64,000 bases of DNA from Simplicispira sp. 125 (lineage in GTDB: Bacteria; Pseudomonadota; Gammaproteobacteria; Burkholderiales; Burkholderiaceae_C). Position 1 is the first letter of the stretch. Each line of letters starts with the position of its first letter. Both the position numbers and the translations under genes were made by a program. Shown here one piece after another: positions 1 to 8,109 of the stretch. The notes under the pieces are model-generated. The model was given only the letters and a program-made list of their open reading frames with translations, had not been told where the DNA came from and did not search any database. The stretch covers positions 1,178,001-1,242,000 of the forward strand of contig NZ_QEKM01000001.1 of NCBI RefSeq assembly GCF_003096555.1. Direction: 5' to 3'.

Positions 1-1
1 G

Positions 2-541
2 TCGCAAAAGCAGTTGCAGGACATGGCGGAGAAAGACTTCCTGACGGGTTTGCTCAACCGCCGCGCCTTCAGTACACGGGCCAACTGCACCTGGCGCCAG
101 GCGGTGCGCGAAAAACATGCGCTGGGCGTCGTCATGATGGATGTGGATTTTTTCAAGCGCTATAACGACCACTATGGCCATGCCGAAGGCGACGAAACCC
201 TGAAGAAAGTAGCGCAGGTGGTCGGCAACCACGCCGGCCGCCCCCTGGACATCGTGGCCCGCTACGGTGGCGAGGAGTTCGTCGGCCTTTGGTACAACCT
301 GAGCGAAGCCCACATGCGGTCCATTCTGGAGAGCCTGCGTGACGACATCGCCGCACTACAGATTCCCCATGCCGCATCCGATGGTGCGCCCCATGTCAGC
401 CTGAGCATCGGGCTGGCCTATCTGCAGCCACAGGCCGACCAAACCCTGGACGATGCACTGCGGTTGGCCGACGTAGCCCTGTACCTTGCCAAGGAACAGG
501 GACGCAACCGCGTGGTTATCAAAACGCCGGAAGTGCGTTGA
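2..541 (+). CDS. Diguanylate cyclase, C-terminal GGDEF part (5' end outside window)
   Basis: This is the catalytic GGDEF domain that makes cyclic di-GMP from two GTP. The frame is open to the first base of the window, so the start and any sensor domain lie upstream. Counting from the first Met at base 14, the active-site motif GGEEF is at residues 85-89. RPLD (residues 76-79) ends five residues before it and is a canonical RxxD product-inhibition I-site, so the enzyme is probably active and feedback controlled. The stop is followed by a palindromic element. The family is certain; the input signal cannot be judged. Confidence 0.93.
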   Translation, partial: SQKQLQDMAEKDFLTGLLNRRAFSTRANCTWRQAVREKHALGVVMMDVDFFKRYNDHYGHAEGDETLKKVAQVVGNHAGRPLDIVARYGGEEFVGLWYNLSEAHMRSILESLRDDIAALQIPHAASDGAPHVSLSIGLAYLQPQADQTLDDALRLADVALYLAKEQGRNRVVIKTPEVR

Positions 542-550
542 AAAATTTTA

Positions 551-606
551 GTTAAAACTGGCTCTAACGCTTACTGGTAAAGCGCCAGCAGCTATCAAAT
601 AAAGAG
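551..606 (-). repeat. Comamonad palindromic element, copy 1
   Basis: Read on the minus strand it runs ATTTGATAGCTGCTGGCGCT, then TTACCAGTAAGCG, then TTAGAGCCAGTTTT. It lies between the convergent cyclase and gloA genes. See copy 5 (18807-18866) for the best-preserved version. Confidence 0.75.
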
Positions 607-609
607 TTT

Positions 610-1023
610 TCAGCGCAGTCCAGCACCGTGTTCACCTTCAGCCCGCTGGATCAACTCGATCTTGTAACCATCGGGGTCGGTCACAAACGCAATCACGGTG
701 CTGCCGCCTTTGACAGGACCCGCCTCGCGGGTCACGTTGCCGCCTGCGGCCTTGATCTTGTCGCAGGCCGCATAGGCATCGGGCACGCCCAGGGCAATAT
801 GGCCATAGGCATTGCCATGGTCGTAGCTCTCGGTACCCCAGTTGTAGGTCAGCTCGATCTCGGCCTGGCCGGGGTTGCCCCCCTCAAAGCCCAGGAAGGC
901 GAGCGAGTATTTGTAGTCGGGGTTCTCAGACTGGCGCAGCAGTTGCATGCCCAGTACCTGGGTATAGAAGTCGATGGAGCGCTGGAGATTGCCAACGCGC
1001 AGCATGGTGTGCAGGATTCTCAT
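610..1023 (-). CDS. gloA: Lactoylglutathione lyase (glyoxalase I)
   Basis: Glyoxalase I isomerises the hemithioacetal of methylglyoxal and glutathione to S-lactoylglutathione in the cytosol. The 137-residue protein has the family's usual length and starts [20 protein letters not shown], nearly the E. coli GloA N-terminus. The expected Ni/Zn ligands are present: His5, Glu57 (in IELTYNWG), His75 (AYGHIAL) and Glu123 (YKIEL). It is a single gene, convergent with the cyclase on its left. The assignment is secure. Confidence 0.96.
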   Translation of the reverse strand: MRILHTMLRVGNLQRSIDFYTQVLGMQLLRQSENPDYKYSLAFLGFEGGNPGQAEIELTYNWGTESYDHGNAYGHIALGVPDAYAACDKIKAAGGNVTREAGPVKGGSTVIAFVTDPDGYKIELIQRAEGEHGAGLR

Positions 1024-1340
1024 GTTCGTGATTGTGCCGTGAGATCAAAAACCAGGCAGACCGCTTCAACGACAAATCCGGTCTGGGAAGAAAGCGTCCA
1101 TTCGGGGGGCATGCCAGCCAGTACGCTTGATCTCCATCTTCCGTTTAACTAGATACGATGTATATTATGTTAACTGTTAAAACAGAAACCCCATCGCTAC
1201 TCACAGTTTTACATTCCTGCCACGGCCCTGGGTGCCGCCCTGGGTCAGAACGGCTCCTGCGCATTTACGAAATGCAAGTCGACAAACCGTGGCCGACGCG
1301 CCACAGTGTTCTGGAACACCAGAGAGGCTTTGTGGTCGCC
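1024..1340. other. Intergenic stretch between gloA and the ArsR gene
   Basis: No convincing gene is seen on either strand. The region near 1155-1185 is AT-rich (GTATATTATGTTAACTGTTA) and is the likeliest place for the gloA promoter. The overlapping open frames in the right half are shadows of the ArsR gene and its tail. Confidence 0.5.
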
Positions 1341-1685
1341 TTAAGCGACACCCTTGCCAAACATCGCATGCTGTTGTTTGGCCGTGCGTTCGTACTGGCG
1401 CGCAATGCTGTCGCAGACAAGGTCACACAGCGCATACACCGACGGGTCTGCGATGCGGTAGTACACGCTGGTGCCTCGACTTTCGCGCTCGACAAAGCCC
1501 TGTTGCGTCATCAGGCTCAGGTGGCGCGAGACGTTGGCTGCCGTGTAGCCGCACAACTGGGCCAACTCGCCCACGTTGCGCTCGCCTTCACGCAAAAGGT
1601 TCAGGATGCGCAGGCGCGTGGGCTCCGCCAGCGTCTGAAAGTACGCGGCAACTTGCGTGATGGCTTCTGGGGGCAGGTTCTTCAT
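1341..1685 (-). CDS. ArsR-family repressor, YgaV/BigR-like (reactive sulfur or redox sensor)
   Basis: A winged-helix ArsR protein of 114 residues. The helix-turn-helix lies around VGELAQLCGYTAANVSRHLS, followed by the beta-wing SRGTSVYYRI. ATG at 1685 (MKNLPPEAI) fits the family's N-terminus; longer in-frame starts at 1712 and 1751 would run into the divergent promoter. With this start there are cysteines at 45 (in the recognition helix), 87 and 91. BigR/SqrR/YgaV repressors sense persulfides through a cysteine pair, so a Cys45-Cys87/91 switch is plausible, though the spacing is not identical. It is divergent from a DUF2892-rhodanese-OsmC set, the content of E. coli ygaVP plus extras, which supports a sulfur-stress role. 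Confidence 0.8.
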   Translation of the reverse strand: MKNLPPEAITQVAAYFQTLAEPTRLRILNLLREGERNVGELAQLCGYTAANVSRHLSLMTQQGFVERESRGTSVYYRIADPSVYALCDLVCDSIARQYERTAKQQHAMFGKGVA

Positions 1686-1763
1686 GGCAAATTTGCTGGG
1701 GGTCAAGGCCATTCGATCGGTTGAACACCACATCTGTTCCGGCCTGCCCACATAATACGCCAG

Positions 1764-1793
1764 TTGACTATTTAGTTGTTTGGCTAAATAATC
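1764..1793 (+). promoter_or_regulatory. Promoter of the sulfur-stress operon with embedded ArsR operator
   Basis: TTGACT (1764-1769) and AATAAT (1787-1792) form a sigma-70 promoter with a 17-bp spacer. The same bases carry the inverted repeat TATTTAG (1769-1775) / CTAAATA (1784-1790), extending to GACTATTTAG / CTAAATAATC with one mismatch. A repressor bound here would cover the whole promoter, as in BigR/YgaV systems. The sequence is seen directly; occupancy by the adjacent ArsR protein is inferred. Confidence 0.75.
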
Positions 1794-1819
1794 ACATCAA
1801 CAAAACAGTGAGGTATCCC

Positions 1820-2029
1820 ATGAAATCCTGGCAAATTGTCCGTTTGGTCGCAGGCCTGTTCATTCTTCTCTCGTTGGCGCTGGGCATTCCCGGCAGCCCC
1901 ATCTTTGTCAGCCAATGGTGGTTGGCCTTTACCGCCTTTGTGGGTCTCAACATCATGCAAAGCGGGCTGACCAAATGGTGTTTGATGGAAACCATGCTGC
2001 GCAAGCTCGGTGCACAGCCCGGCTGCTGA
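1820..2029 (+). CDS. DUF2892 (YgaP-type) inner-membrane protein
   Basis: A 69-residue protein with two hydrophobic segments (VRLVAGLFILLSLALGIP, then WWLAFTAFVGLNIMQSGL). This is the layout of the membrane domain that follows the rhodanese domain in E. coli YgaP. ATG at 1820 is preceded by GTGAGG; longer in-frame starts upstream would overlap the promoter. The rhodanese half of YgaP is encoded separately by the next gene, 15 bp downstream. The role is probably sulfane-sulfur handling at the membrane. Its last residue is a Cys. Confidence 0.8.
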   Translation: MKSWQIVRLVAGLFILLSLALGIPGSPIFVSQWWLAFTAFVGLNIMQSGLTKWCLMETMLRKLGAQPGC

Positions 2030-2044
2030 TCCAAAGACTACGCC

Positions 2045-2350
2045 ATGACCCTGTTGCACGAATCCCCTCAGCCGCCCCCTGCCCCTACGCTGGTGGATGT
2101 GCGCTCGCGTTCCGAGTTCGAATCGGGGCATGTGGATGGCGCAGTGCATTTACCGCTCGAGCGCCTGGCGCAGGATGCGCTCTTGCTGCTACCTGACAAG
2201 ACTGCGCCGATGGTGCTGTACTGCCTGTCGGGTGCGCGCTCAGGCATGGCCTTGCAATGGATGCGCCAGTTGGGCTATACCCAAGCGGTCAATGGCGGCT
2301 CAGTGGGCGCCGTGGCATTGCAGACAGGACGCGGCATCCGCCGTCTCTGA
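2045..2350 (+). CDS. Rhodanese-like sulfurtransferase
   Basis: A single-domain rhodanese of 101 residues that carries sulfane sulfur as a cysteine persulfide. The domain-start motif TLVDVRSRSEFESGHVDGAVH and the active loop YCLSGARSG are both present, with catalytic Cys60. It is the second gene of the ArsR-controlled operon and has no signal peptide, so it is cytosolic. The C-terminus (QTGRGIRRL) is shorter than in many homologues but the active loop is complete. Confidence 0.9.
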   Translation: MTLLHESPQPPPAPTLVDVRSRSEFESGHVDGAVHLPLERLAQDALLLLPDKTAPMVLYCLSGARSGMALQWMRQLGYTQAVNGGSVGAVALQTGRGIRRL

Positions 2351-2383
2351 CCTCTTGAACACTCCAACGATAAAGGCTTTGGC

Positions 2384-2830
2384 ATGAGCGATAACCTGGT
2401 TCAAATCACCCTGCGGCAGCAAAAAGACTACCAATTCAACGTGGATTTTGGCAATGGCATTGCCGTCCTGGCGGCCGATGAGCCAGCGCCGCTGGGCGGC
2501 GGGCAGGGGCCGTCGCCGGTCCAATTGCTGGCCGCTGCCGTGGGCAACTGTCTGTCCGACTCGCTGCTGTTTGCGCTGCGCAAGTTCAAACAAGCCCCCG
2601 AGCCGATGGAGTGCACGGTGACCGCCGAAGTGGGCCGCAACGAAGAAAAGCGCCTGCGCGTGCTCAAGATGACGGCCGTACTGAAGCTGGGGGTGGCTGC
2701 CGCTTCGTTGCAGCACCTGGATCGGGTGCTGGACCAGTTTGAGGCGTTCTGCACCGTGACGCAAAGTGTGGGCCAGGGTATTGCGATCGAGCTGCAGGTC
2801 ATTGATGCCGAGGGCGTGCGCCTGAAATGA
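2384..2830 (+). CDS. OsmC/Ohr-family thiol peroxidase-like protein
   Basis: 148 residues of the OsmC fold. The two conserved redox cysteines are Cys56 (AVGNCLSDS) and Cys123 (EAFCTVT), the pair that reduces organic hydroperoxides in Ohr/OsmC. The motif GQGPSPVQLLAAAVGNC is typical of the YhfA-like OsmC branch, whose substrate is less certain. Position in the operon suggests defence against reactive sulfur or peroxide. Confidence 0.88.
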   Translation: MSDNLVQITLRQQKDYQFNVDFGNGIAVLAADEPAPLGGGQGPSPVQLLAAAVGNCLSDSLLFALRKFKQAPEPMECTVTAEVGRNEEKRLRVLKMTAVLKLGVAAASLQHLDRVLDQFEAFCTVTQSVGQGIAIELQVIDAEGVRLK

Positions 2831-2882
2831 ATCCAAACGGCGCCTCTCCACGGGTCGCCACCATCAACTAAGGGGAAATGAA

Positions 2883-3077
2883 ATGTCAATCAATGTGGGA
2901 AGCTGGGATCGTGTTCTGCGTGTGGTGGTAGGCCTGGTGCTGATTGGCCTGGCCGCTACCGGCACGGTGGGTTTGTGGGGCTGGATTGGTGTAGTGCCTG
3001 TGGCCACAGGCCTGTTTGGTTTCTGCCCGGCCTATACGCTGCTGGGCATCAAGACCTGCCCGATGAAGAAACCTTAA
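2883..3077 (+). CDS. Second DUF2892 small membrane protein
   Basis: 64 residues beginning MSINVGSWDRVLRVVVGLVL, typical of DUF2892, with two short membrane segments and a tail containing CPAYTLLGIKTCPM. It is preceded by GGGGAAATGAA and ends the operon: a palindromic element and a strong terminator follow. It is a different subtype from the protein at 1820-2029, with two cysteines at the membrane face. Confidence 0.82.
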   Translation: MSINVGSWDRVLRVVVGLVLIGLAATGTVGLWGWIGVVPVATGLFGFCPAYTLLGIKTCPMKKP

Positions 3078-3082
3078 TCTAG

Positions 3083-3131
3083 TAAAAAGAGCTTCTAGCG
3101 CTTTATAAATAAGCGCTTATAGCTCTGTTTT
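3083..3131 (+). repeat. Comamonad palindromic element, copy 2
   Basis: The core AGCTTCTAGCGCTT / AAGCGCTTATAGCT makes this copy almost symmetric. It sits between the operon's last stop and the terminator. Confidence 0.75.
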
Positions 3132-3138
3132 TAGTAGC

Positions 3139-3177
3139 AAAAAACGGCCGACACCCCATTGGTGTGGCCGTTTTTTT
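3139..3177. terminator. Bidirectional rho-independent terminator
   Basis: An A-tract precedes the stem ACGGCC-GACACC, a CCATT loop, then GGTGT-GGCCGT and a run of seven T. A/T runs on both sides let it end the plus-strand operon and the minus-strand bioB transcript, whose stop is at 3198. Confidence 0.9.
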
Positions 3178-3197
3178 GCGCCCACCTTCCCTGTCTG

Positions 3198-4277
3198 TCA
3201 GGCCGCAACACCTTCTGCGCACTGGCAATTGCCGCCACAGCCGCTGGCTGCAACAGCGCCTGCAAGGGGTGCCTTCGTGGTCTGGTGGCTTTTCAGCCCC
3301 AGTTTATGCAGCAATTGCCTATCGGCGCCCGCATCGGGGTTGCCCGTCACCAGCAGTTTTTCCCCATAAAAGATGGAATTGGCCCCGGCCATGAAGCACA
3401 GGGCCTGCACGGCCTCGCCCATTTGCTGGCGCCCGGCCGAGAGGCGCACGCGCGCCTGGGGCATGGTGATGCGGGCCACAGCGATCATGCGCACAAAATC
3501 GAAAGGGTCGATAGGGTCGCTGTCGGCCAGCGGCGTGCCGGGAACGCGCACCAGGTTGTTGATGGGTACTGAATCCGGGTAAGGGTTGAGGTTGGCCAGC
3601 TGTGCAATCAGACTGGCGCGGTGCACCGGCGCTTCGCCCATGCCCACGATGCCGCCGCAGCACACGCTGATACCGGCGGCGCGCACATGCTGCAAGGTAT
3701 CGAGCCGGTCCTGGTACTGGCGGGTGCTCACCACGTCCTGGTAGTACTCGGGCGCCGTGTCCAGGTTGTGGTTGTAATAGTCCAGCCCCGCTTGCTTGAG
3801 CGCCTGCGCCTGGTGCGATTCAAGCATGCCCAGCGTGGCGCAGGTTTGCAGGCCCAGCCCTTTGACGGCGCCAATCAGCGCGGCCACTTTTTCAATGTCG
3901 CGGTCTTTGGGGGCACGCCACGCAGCGCCCATGCAAAAGCGCGTGGCACCCGCATCTTTGGCGGCCTGCGCGGCGCGCAACACTTCGTCCACTTCGAGCA
4001 GTTTTTGTGCCTTTACGCCCGTATCGAACTCGGCCGACTGGGGGCAGTAGCCGCAGTTTTCGGGGCACCCACCTGTTTTGACCGATAGCAGTGCCGCCAA
4101 CTCAATGTCACCGGCTGGCCAGTGCTGGCGGTGCACGGTCTGGGCTTCGAACAACAGCTCCAACAGGGGTTTGTCGAGCAGGGACTGTACGGCGTCCACT
4201 GTCCAGGGGCCCTGGGGGGGCGGCATTTGGACGGGCAGATGCACCTGCACGGGTTGATGGATTGGTGGGGTTTTCAC
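3198..4277 (-). CDS. bioB: Biotin synthase
   Basis: A radical-SAM enzyme that inserts sulfur into dethiobiotin, the last step of biotin synthesis. The radical-SAM cluster motif [10 protein letters not shown] gives Cys71, Cys75 and Cys78 in the 359-residue form. The [2Fe-2S] region motifs YYNHNLDT and RVRLSAGR are present. I chose GTG at 4277 because AAAGGAG (4283-4289) lies five bases upstream; an ATG frame to 4328 is also open but lacks such a site. The C-terminus ends in a Gly/Cys-rich tail ([11 protein letters not shown]). It stands alone, away from other bio genes; biotin supply matters for the carboxylase encoded nearby. Confidence 0.95.
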   Translation of the reverse strand: MKTPPIHQPVQVHLPVQMPPPQGPWTVDAVQSLLDKPLLELLFEAQTVHRQHWPAGDIELAALLSVKTGGCPENCGYCPQSAEFDTGVKAQKLLEVDEVLRAAQAAKDAGATRFCMGAAWRAPKDRDIEKVAALIGAVKGLGLQTCATLGMLESHQAQALKQAGLDYYNHNLDTAPEYYQDVVSTRQYQDRLDTLQHVRAAGISVCCGGIVGMGEAPVHRASLIAQLANLNPYPDSVPINNLVRVPGTPLADSDPIDPFDFVRMIAVARITMPQARVRLSAGRQQMGEAVQALCFMAGANSIFYGEKLLVTGNPDAGADRQLLHKLGLKSHQTTKAPLAGAVAASGCGGNCQCAEGVAA

Positions 4278-4606
4278 AGAGACTCCTTTGGAGATGAAGG
4301 CTACCTGGAAGAGCAACATAAGTCGCAAATCACGCCAACATTTATGGGCGCTAGCACACCAGTTTTAGAACATTTTGCCTTTTGAAACAGTCTGAATGTG
4401 CGCCACAAAGTAACAAATACTGCCAAATAAAAGCCACCAAAAATACACCCATCTCAACGCAAAATCACCCTGAAATGAAGGGAGATGACCACACAATCGC
4501 CGCCGTTGCAGCAGCGTCGCGCTTCGTCGCGCAACGTGCGCCGATTGCACAGCAAACCTGATGGGCGTTGCGTGGCTGTGCCCTCGGTCAGAGTGAAAGA
4601 TGGAAA
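4278..4606. other. bioB upstream region
   Basis: No supportable gene. It is AT-rich from about 4365 to 4470 and GC-rich after 4490. The bioB promoter should be here, reading leftwards. I see no clear biotin-repressor palindrome. Confidence 0.45.
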
Positions 4607-5083
<477 letters not shown>

Positions 5084-5111
5084 GGTTATTCTCTGGTTGA
5101 TGAAGCGATAA

Positions 5112-5168
5112 ATGCTTCTGTTTTTATAGCTACTTGCGCTTGATAGATAAGCGCCAGAGGCCAAAAAG
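5112..5168 (+). repeat. Comamonad palindromic element, copy 3
   Basis: Contains TTATAGCTACTTGCGCTT, a seven-base loop region, then AAGCGCCAGAGGCCAAAAA. It lies between the terminator of pccA and the start of the VOC gene. Confidence 0.8.
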
Positions 5169-5172
5169 ACTC

Positions 5173-5195
5173 AAAAAAGGGGCGCGAGGCCCCTT
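5173..5195 (-). terminator. Rho-independent terminator after pccA
   Basis: On the minus strand AAGGGGC-ctcgc-GCCCCTT continues into a T run (A-tract 5173-5178 on the plus strand). It starts 20 bp beyond the pccA stop and ends the propionate operon. Confidence 0.85.
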
Positions 5196-5214
5196 GGTGT
5201 GAAGATACGGCTGC

Positions 5215-7263
5215 TTATTGGAATTCCAGAATCACCTGGTCCACACTGAGCGACTCGCCCTTGCCCGCCACCAGCTTGCCCACCACGCCATCTTGCGTGG
5301 CCAGCAGGACGTTTTCCATCTTCATGGCTTCGATGACGGCCAGCTTTTCACCGGCCTGCACCTTCTGGCCTTCCTGCACCACCACATCCACCAGCAAGCC
5401 GGGCATGGGCGAGAGCAGGAACTTGGACAAATCCGGCGGCGCCTTGTAGGGCATGAGTTGGTGCAAGCGTGCGCCCAGCGGCGAGAACACGATGGCTTCG
5501 ATCTGTGTGCCGTCGTGGGCAATGCGCATGGCCAGGGGGTTCTTGCCCGCGCCGCGCTCCACCTGGGCCGTAAAGCCCTGGCCATTGCAACTGCCTTGCA
5601 CACGGATCTGGCCCAGCGTTGCCGTGCTACTGATGTGATAGCTGTTACCGCCCACGGAAACTGCGCTAGAGCCCGATTTGTTCTCAAAATCGGTCACGCT
5701 TACGTCGTGGTACTGGTTCTGCCCCAGCGCACCCAGGCTGGCTACCACAAAGGCCTCGCCCACTTTCACCTCGTGCCCGGCCAGCTGGCCGCTGATGCCC
5801 GAGGCCCGGGCGCGGTAACGGCGGTGCATGTAAGCGGCCAGCGCCACCAGGAACAGCGGGTCGTCGTGCGGCACGTCCTCGGCCACAAAACCATGCGCAT
5901 AGTTCTCGGCGATAAAGCCGGTATTGAAATCGCCCGTGACGAACTTGGGGTGTGCCAGCAAGGCGGCCTGGAACGGAATATTGCTGCTGATGCCGCGAAT
6001 CACAAAGCCATTGAGCGCCGCGCGCATCTTGAGGATGGCGTCGTTGCGGTCGGTGCCGTGCACGATGAGCTTGGCGATCATCGAGTCGTAGAACATCGGA
6101 ATCTCACCGCCCTCGTACACGCCGGTATCCACCCGCACCCCGTATTTTTTGCTGGGGTCGGCCTGGAACATGCTCTCCTCGGGCGGTGCAAAGCGCACCA
6201 GGCGGCCGGTGGACGGCAGGAAGTTGCGGAACGGGTCTTCGGCGTTGATGCGGCACTCGATGGCCCAGCCGTCGCGCTTCACGTCGGCTTGCGTGAGCGG
6301 CAGCTTTTCGCCCGCCGCCACGCGGATCATCAGCTCGACCAGGTCCAGGCCGGTGATGCATTCCGTCACCGGGTGCTCCACCTGCAGGCGGGTGTTCATT
6401 TCCAGAAAGTAGAAGTCTTGGTCTTTGCCGACCACGAACTCCACCGTGCCGGCGCTTTGGTACTGCACAGCCTTGGCCAGCTGCACGGCCTGCTCGCCCA
6501 TGGCCTTGCGGGTGGCCTCGCTGATGAAGGGCGACGGCGCTTCCTCGATCACCTTCTGGTGGCGGCGCTGGATGGAGCACTCGCGCTCGTTCAGGTAGAT
6601 CACGTTGCCGTGGCTGTCGCCCAGCACCTGGATTTCAATGTGGCGCGGCTCCTGCACAAACTTCTCGATGAAGATGCGGTCGTCGCCAAAGCTATTGCGC
6701 GCTTCGTTCTGGCAGCTGGCAAAGCCCTCGAACGCCTCCTTGTCGTTGAACGCCACGCGCAGGCCCTTGCCACCGCCGCCGGCGGAGGCCTTGATCATCA
6801 CGGGGTAGCCAATGCCTTTGGCAATCTCCACCGCTTGCTCGGGGCCGGCAATCGCGTCGTTGTAGCCGGGGATGGTGTTGACCTTGGCCTCCAGCGCCAG
6901 TTTCTTGGACGCAATCTTGTCGCCCATGGCGGCAATGGAATGCGCCTTGGGGCCGATGAAGGCAATGCCCTCTTCTTCGCAGCGCTTGGCAAAGGCCTCG
7001 TTCTCGGAGAGGAAGCCGTAGCCGGGGTGCACAGCCTGGGCGCCGGTCTGTTTGCAGGCATCGATGATCTTGTCGGCCAGCAGATACGACTCGCGCGAGG
7101 GCGCCGCGCCAATGCGCACGGCCTCGTCGGCCAGCTTGACGTGGCGGGCTTCCTTGTCGGCGTCGGAGTAGACGGCGACGGTGGCGATGCCCATTTTTTT
7201 TGCCGTTGCAATTACTCGGCAGGCGATTTCACCACGGTTGGCGATCAGGATTTTGGTAAACAT
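5215..7263 (-). CDS. pccA: Propionyl-CoA (acyl-CoA) carboxylase alpha subunit: biotin carboxylase plus biotin carrier
   Basis: 682 residues. The N-terminal biotin carboxylase domain starts [18 protein letters not shown], with the ATP-grasp glycine loop KASAGGGGKGLRV and the region EMNTRLQVEHPVTE. A linker/BT domain follows, then a C-terminal biotinyl domain with EAMKMEN, where Lys648 is the biotinylated residue. It carboxylates biotin with bicarbonate and ATP for PccB. The start is well placed behind GAGGAG. It is separated from pccB by about 1.5 kb of inserted genes, although the two subunits must act together. Methylmalonyl-CoA mutase and MeaB upstream indicate propionyl-CoA rather than acetyl-CoA as substrate. 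Confidence 0.95.
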   Translation of the reverse strand: MFTKILIANRGEIACRVIATAKKMGIATVAVYSDADKEARHVKLADEAVRIGAAPSRESYLLADKIIDACKQTGAQAVHPGYGFLSENEAFAKRCEEEGIAFIGPKAHSIAAMGDKIASKKLALEAKVNTIPGYNDAIAGPEQAVEIAKGIGYPVMIKASAGGGGKGLRVAFNDKEAFEGFASCQNEARNSFGDDRIFIEKFVQEPRHIEIQVLGDSHGNVIYLNERECSIQRRHQKVIEEAPSPFISEATRKAMGEQAVQLAKAVQYQSAGTVEFVVGKDQDFYFLEMNTRLQVEHPVTECITGLDLVELMIRVAAGEKLPLTQADVKRDGWAIECRINAEDPFRNFLPSTGRLVRFAPPEESMFQADPSKKYGVRVDTGVYEGGEIPMFYDSMIAKLIVHGTDRNDAILKMRAALNGFVIRGISSNIPFQAALLAHPKFVTGDFNTGFIAENYAHGFVAEDVPHDDPLFLVALAAYMHRRYRARASGISGQLAGHEVKVGEAFVVASLGALGQNQYHDVSVTDFENKSGSSAVSVGGNSYHISSTATLGQIRVQGSCNGQGFTAQVERGAGKNPLAMRIAHDGTQIEAIVFSPLGARLHQLMPYKAPPDLSKFLLSPMPGLLVDVVVQEGQKVQAGEKLAVIEAMKMENVLLATQDGVVGKLVAGKGESLSVDQVILEFQ

Positions 7264-7285
7264 AAAGAACTCCTCGATCTACGGC

Positions 7286-7924
7286 TCAGATGCCGCAGGC
7301 ATTCAATAACGATTGAGTAAGCATGGCCCTCTCTTCGGTCGAAGGGATACGCTTATGCAAGGCTTTTGGTCCACCCCGCCAGGTGGTCATGGTTTTCAAT
7401 GGCTTAGAAAGCCAGCCAATGTTGAAACACACCTCATCAGAGTGTTCTGCTGTCGCAAAAAACTCCAAATGACTCCATTCGGGCAGGTTGTCGTGAATCC
7501 ACCAAGCGATTGCTTCGTAGGTACAGGTTTCTGCAAGAACTGCTCTTGAAATACTAGGAACGCTGATGCACGCGGTGGCACCGATTCCATTGTTTTCACT
7601 CGGATGGTCCCAAGTGTGAAATCCACGGTTATCCGCCGCGCAGTTGTGTTTTTCAACACCTGCAGCATTCACTTCCAGGCTTCGATAGCCAGAGCGAACA
7701 TGAATTCGCCCGAATCGTTTTTGAAGCGGCTCGAGCAGCTGACTACAAAGCTTTGAGCCGGCTTCGACGGCAACGTCGATTCGAGTCTTTTCCGGAACAT
7801 TTCGCAGTTGATACTGCACAGCGATTTCGCTGTACAGGAATTCGCGCATGTGAAAGCTCTCGGACAGTGCAATTCGTCCAAGCCGATCCAGGCCCGAGTA
7901 GCTTTGGGGGTCGAAACGTACCAT
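7286..7924 (-). CDS. Peptidase M15-like protein with eroded metal site (cargo gene)
   Basis: 212 residues from ATG 7924. The N-terminal pattern SESFHMREFLYSEIA...NVP and LLEPLQKRFGRIHVRSGYRS match M15 (D,D-carboxypeptidase/VanY-fold) proteins. In active members a His, an Asp (in GxAxD) and a late His bind zinc. Here His103 is kept (GFHTWDH), but the Asp position reads GATACI and the late HVS-type motif reads CFNIGW, so catalysis is doubtful. Base composition is lower in GC than in pccA/pccB. It sits between a scar ORF and pccA and is probably horizontally acquired. Its role is unknown. Confidence 0.6.
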   Translation of the reverse strand: MVRFDPQSYSGLDRLGRIALSESFHMREFLYSEIAVQYQLRNVPEKTRIDVAVEAGSKLCSQLLEPLQKRFGRIHVRSGYRSLEVNAAGVEKHNCAADNRGFHTWDHPSENNGIGATACISVPSISRAVLAETCTYEAIAWWIHDNLPEWSHLEFFATAEHSDEVCFNIGWLSKPLKTMTTWRGGPKALHKRIPSTEERAMLTQSLLNACGI

Positions 7925-7940
7925 ATGTGGGCGCGGTGAT

Positions 7941-8096
7941 TTACAGCGGTATATTCCCGTGCTTGCGCCACGGATTTTCCAGCTTCTTGTCGGCGTCGGA
8001 GTAGACGGGGACGGTGGCAATGCCCATCTTTTTGGCGGTAGCGAAGACTCGGCAAGCGATTTCGCCGCGGTTCACGATCAGGATTTTGGTGAACAT
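7941..8096 (-). pseudogene. Chimeric scar ORF: PccA N-terminus fused to PccB C-terminus
   Basis: A 51-residue open frame. Its first 34 residues ([20 protein letters not shown]...) copy the start of PccA and its last 15 ([13 protein letters not shown] at the very end) copy the end of PccB, so the order is reversed relative to the intact genes. The switch is at 7986-7992 in CTTGTCG, shared by both parents. By eye each half is about 85-90% identical to its intact counterpart, so it is not a recent local copy. It is unlikely to be functional; it marks how the HNH and M15 genes were joined. Confidence 0.88.
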
Positions 8097-8109
8097 GTGT
8101 TTGTCTCTT

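Noticed and set aside
4365..4550. 61-codon minus-strand ORF with a hydrophobic stretch upstream of bioB
   Set aside because: No ribosome-binding site and the first half is Arg-rich read-through of GC-rich DNA; the hydrophobic part comes from an AT-rich promoter region.
5218..7320. 700-codon open frame on the plus strand opposite pccA
   Set aside because: It is the mirror of a highly biased GC-rich gene; its His/Leu/Val-rich translation shows no domain, while pccA on the other strand is unmistakable. The same applies to long antisense frames at 9169-10353, 12445-13590 and 32644-33897.
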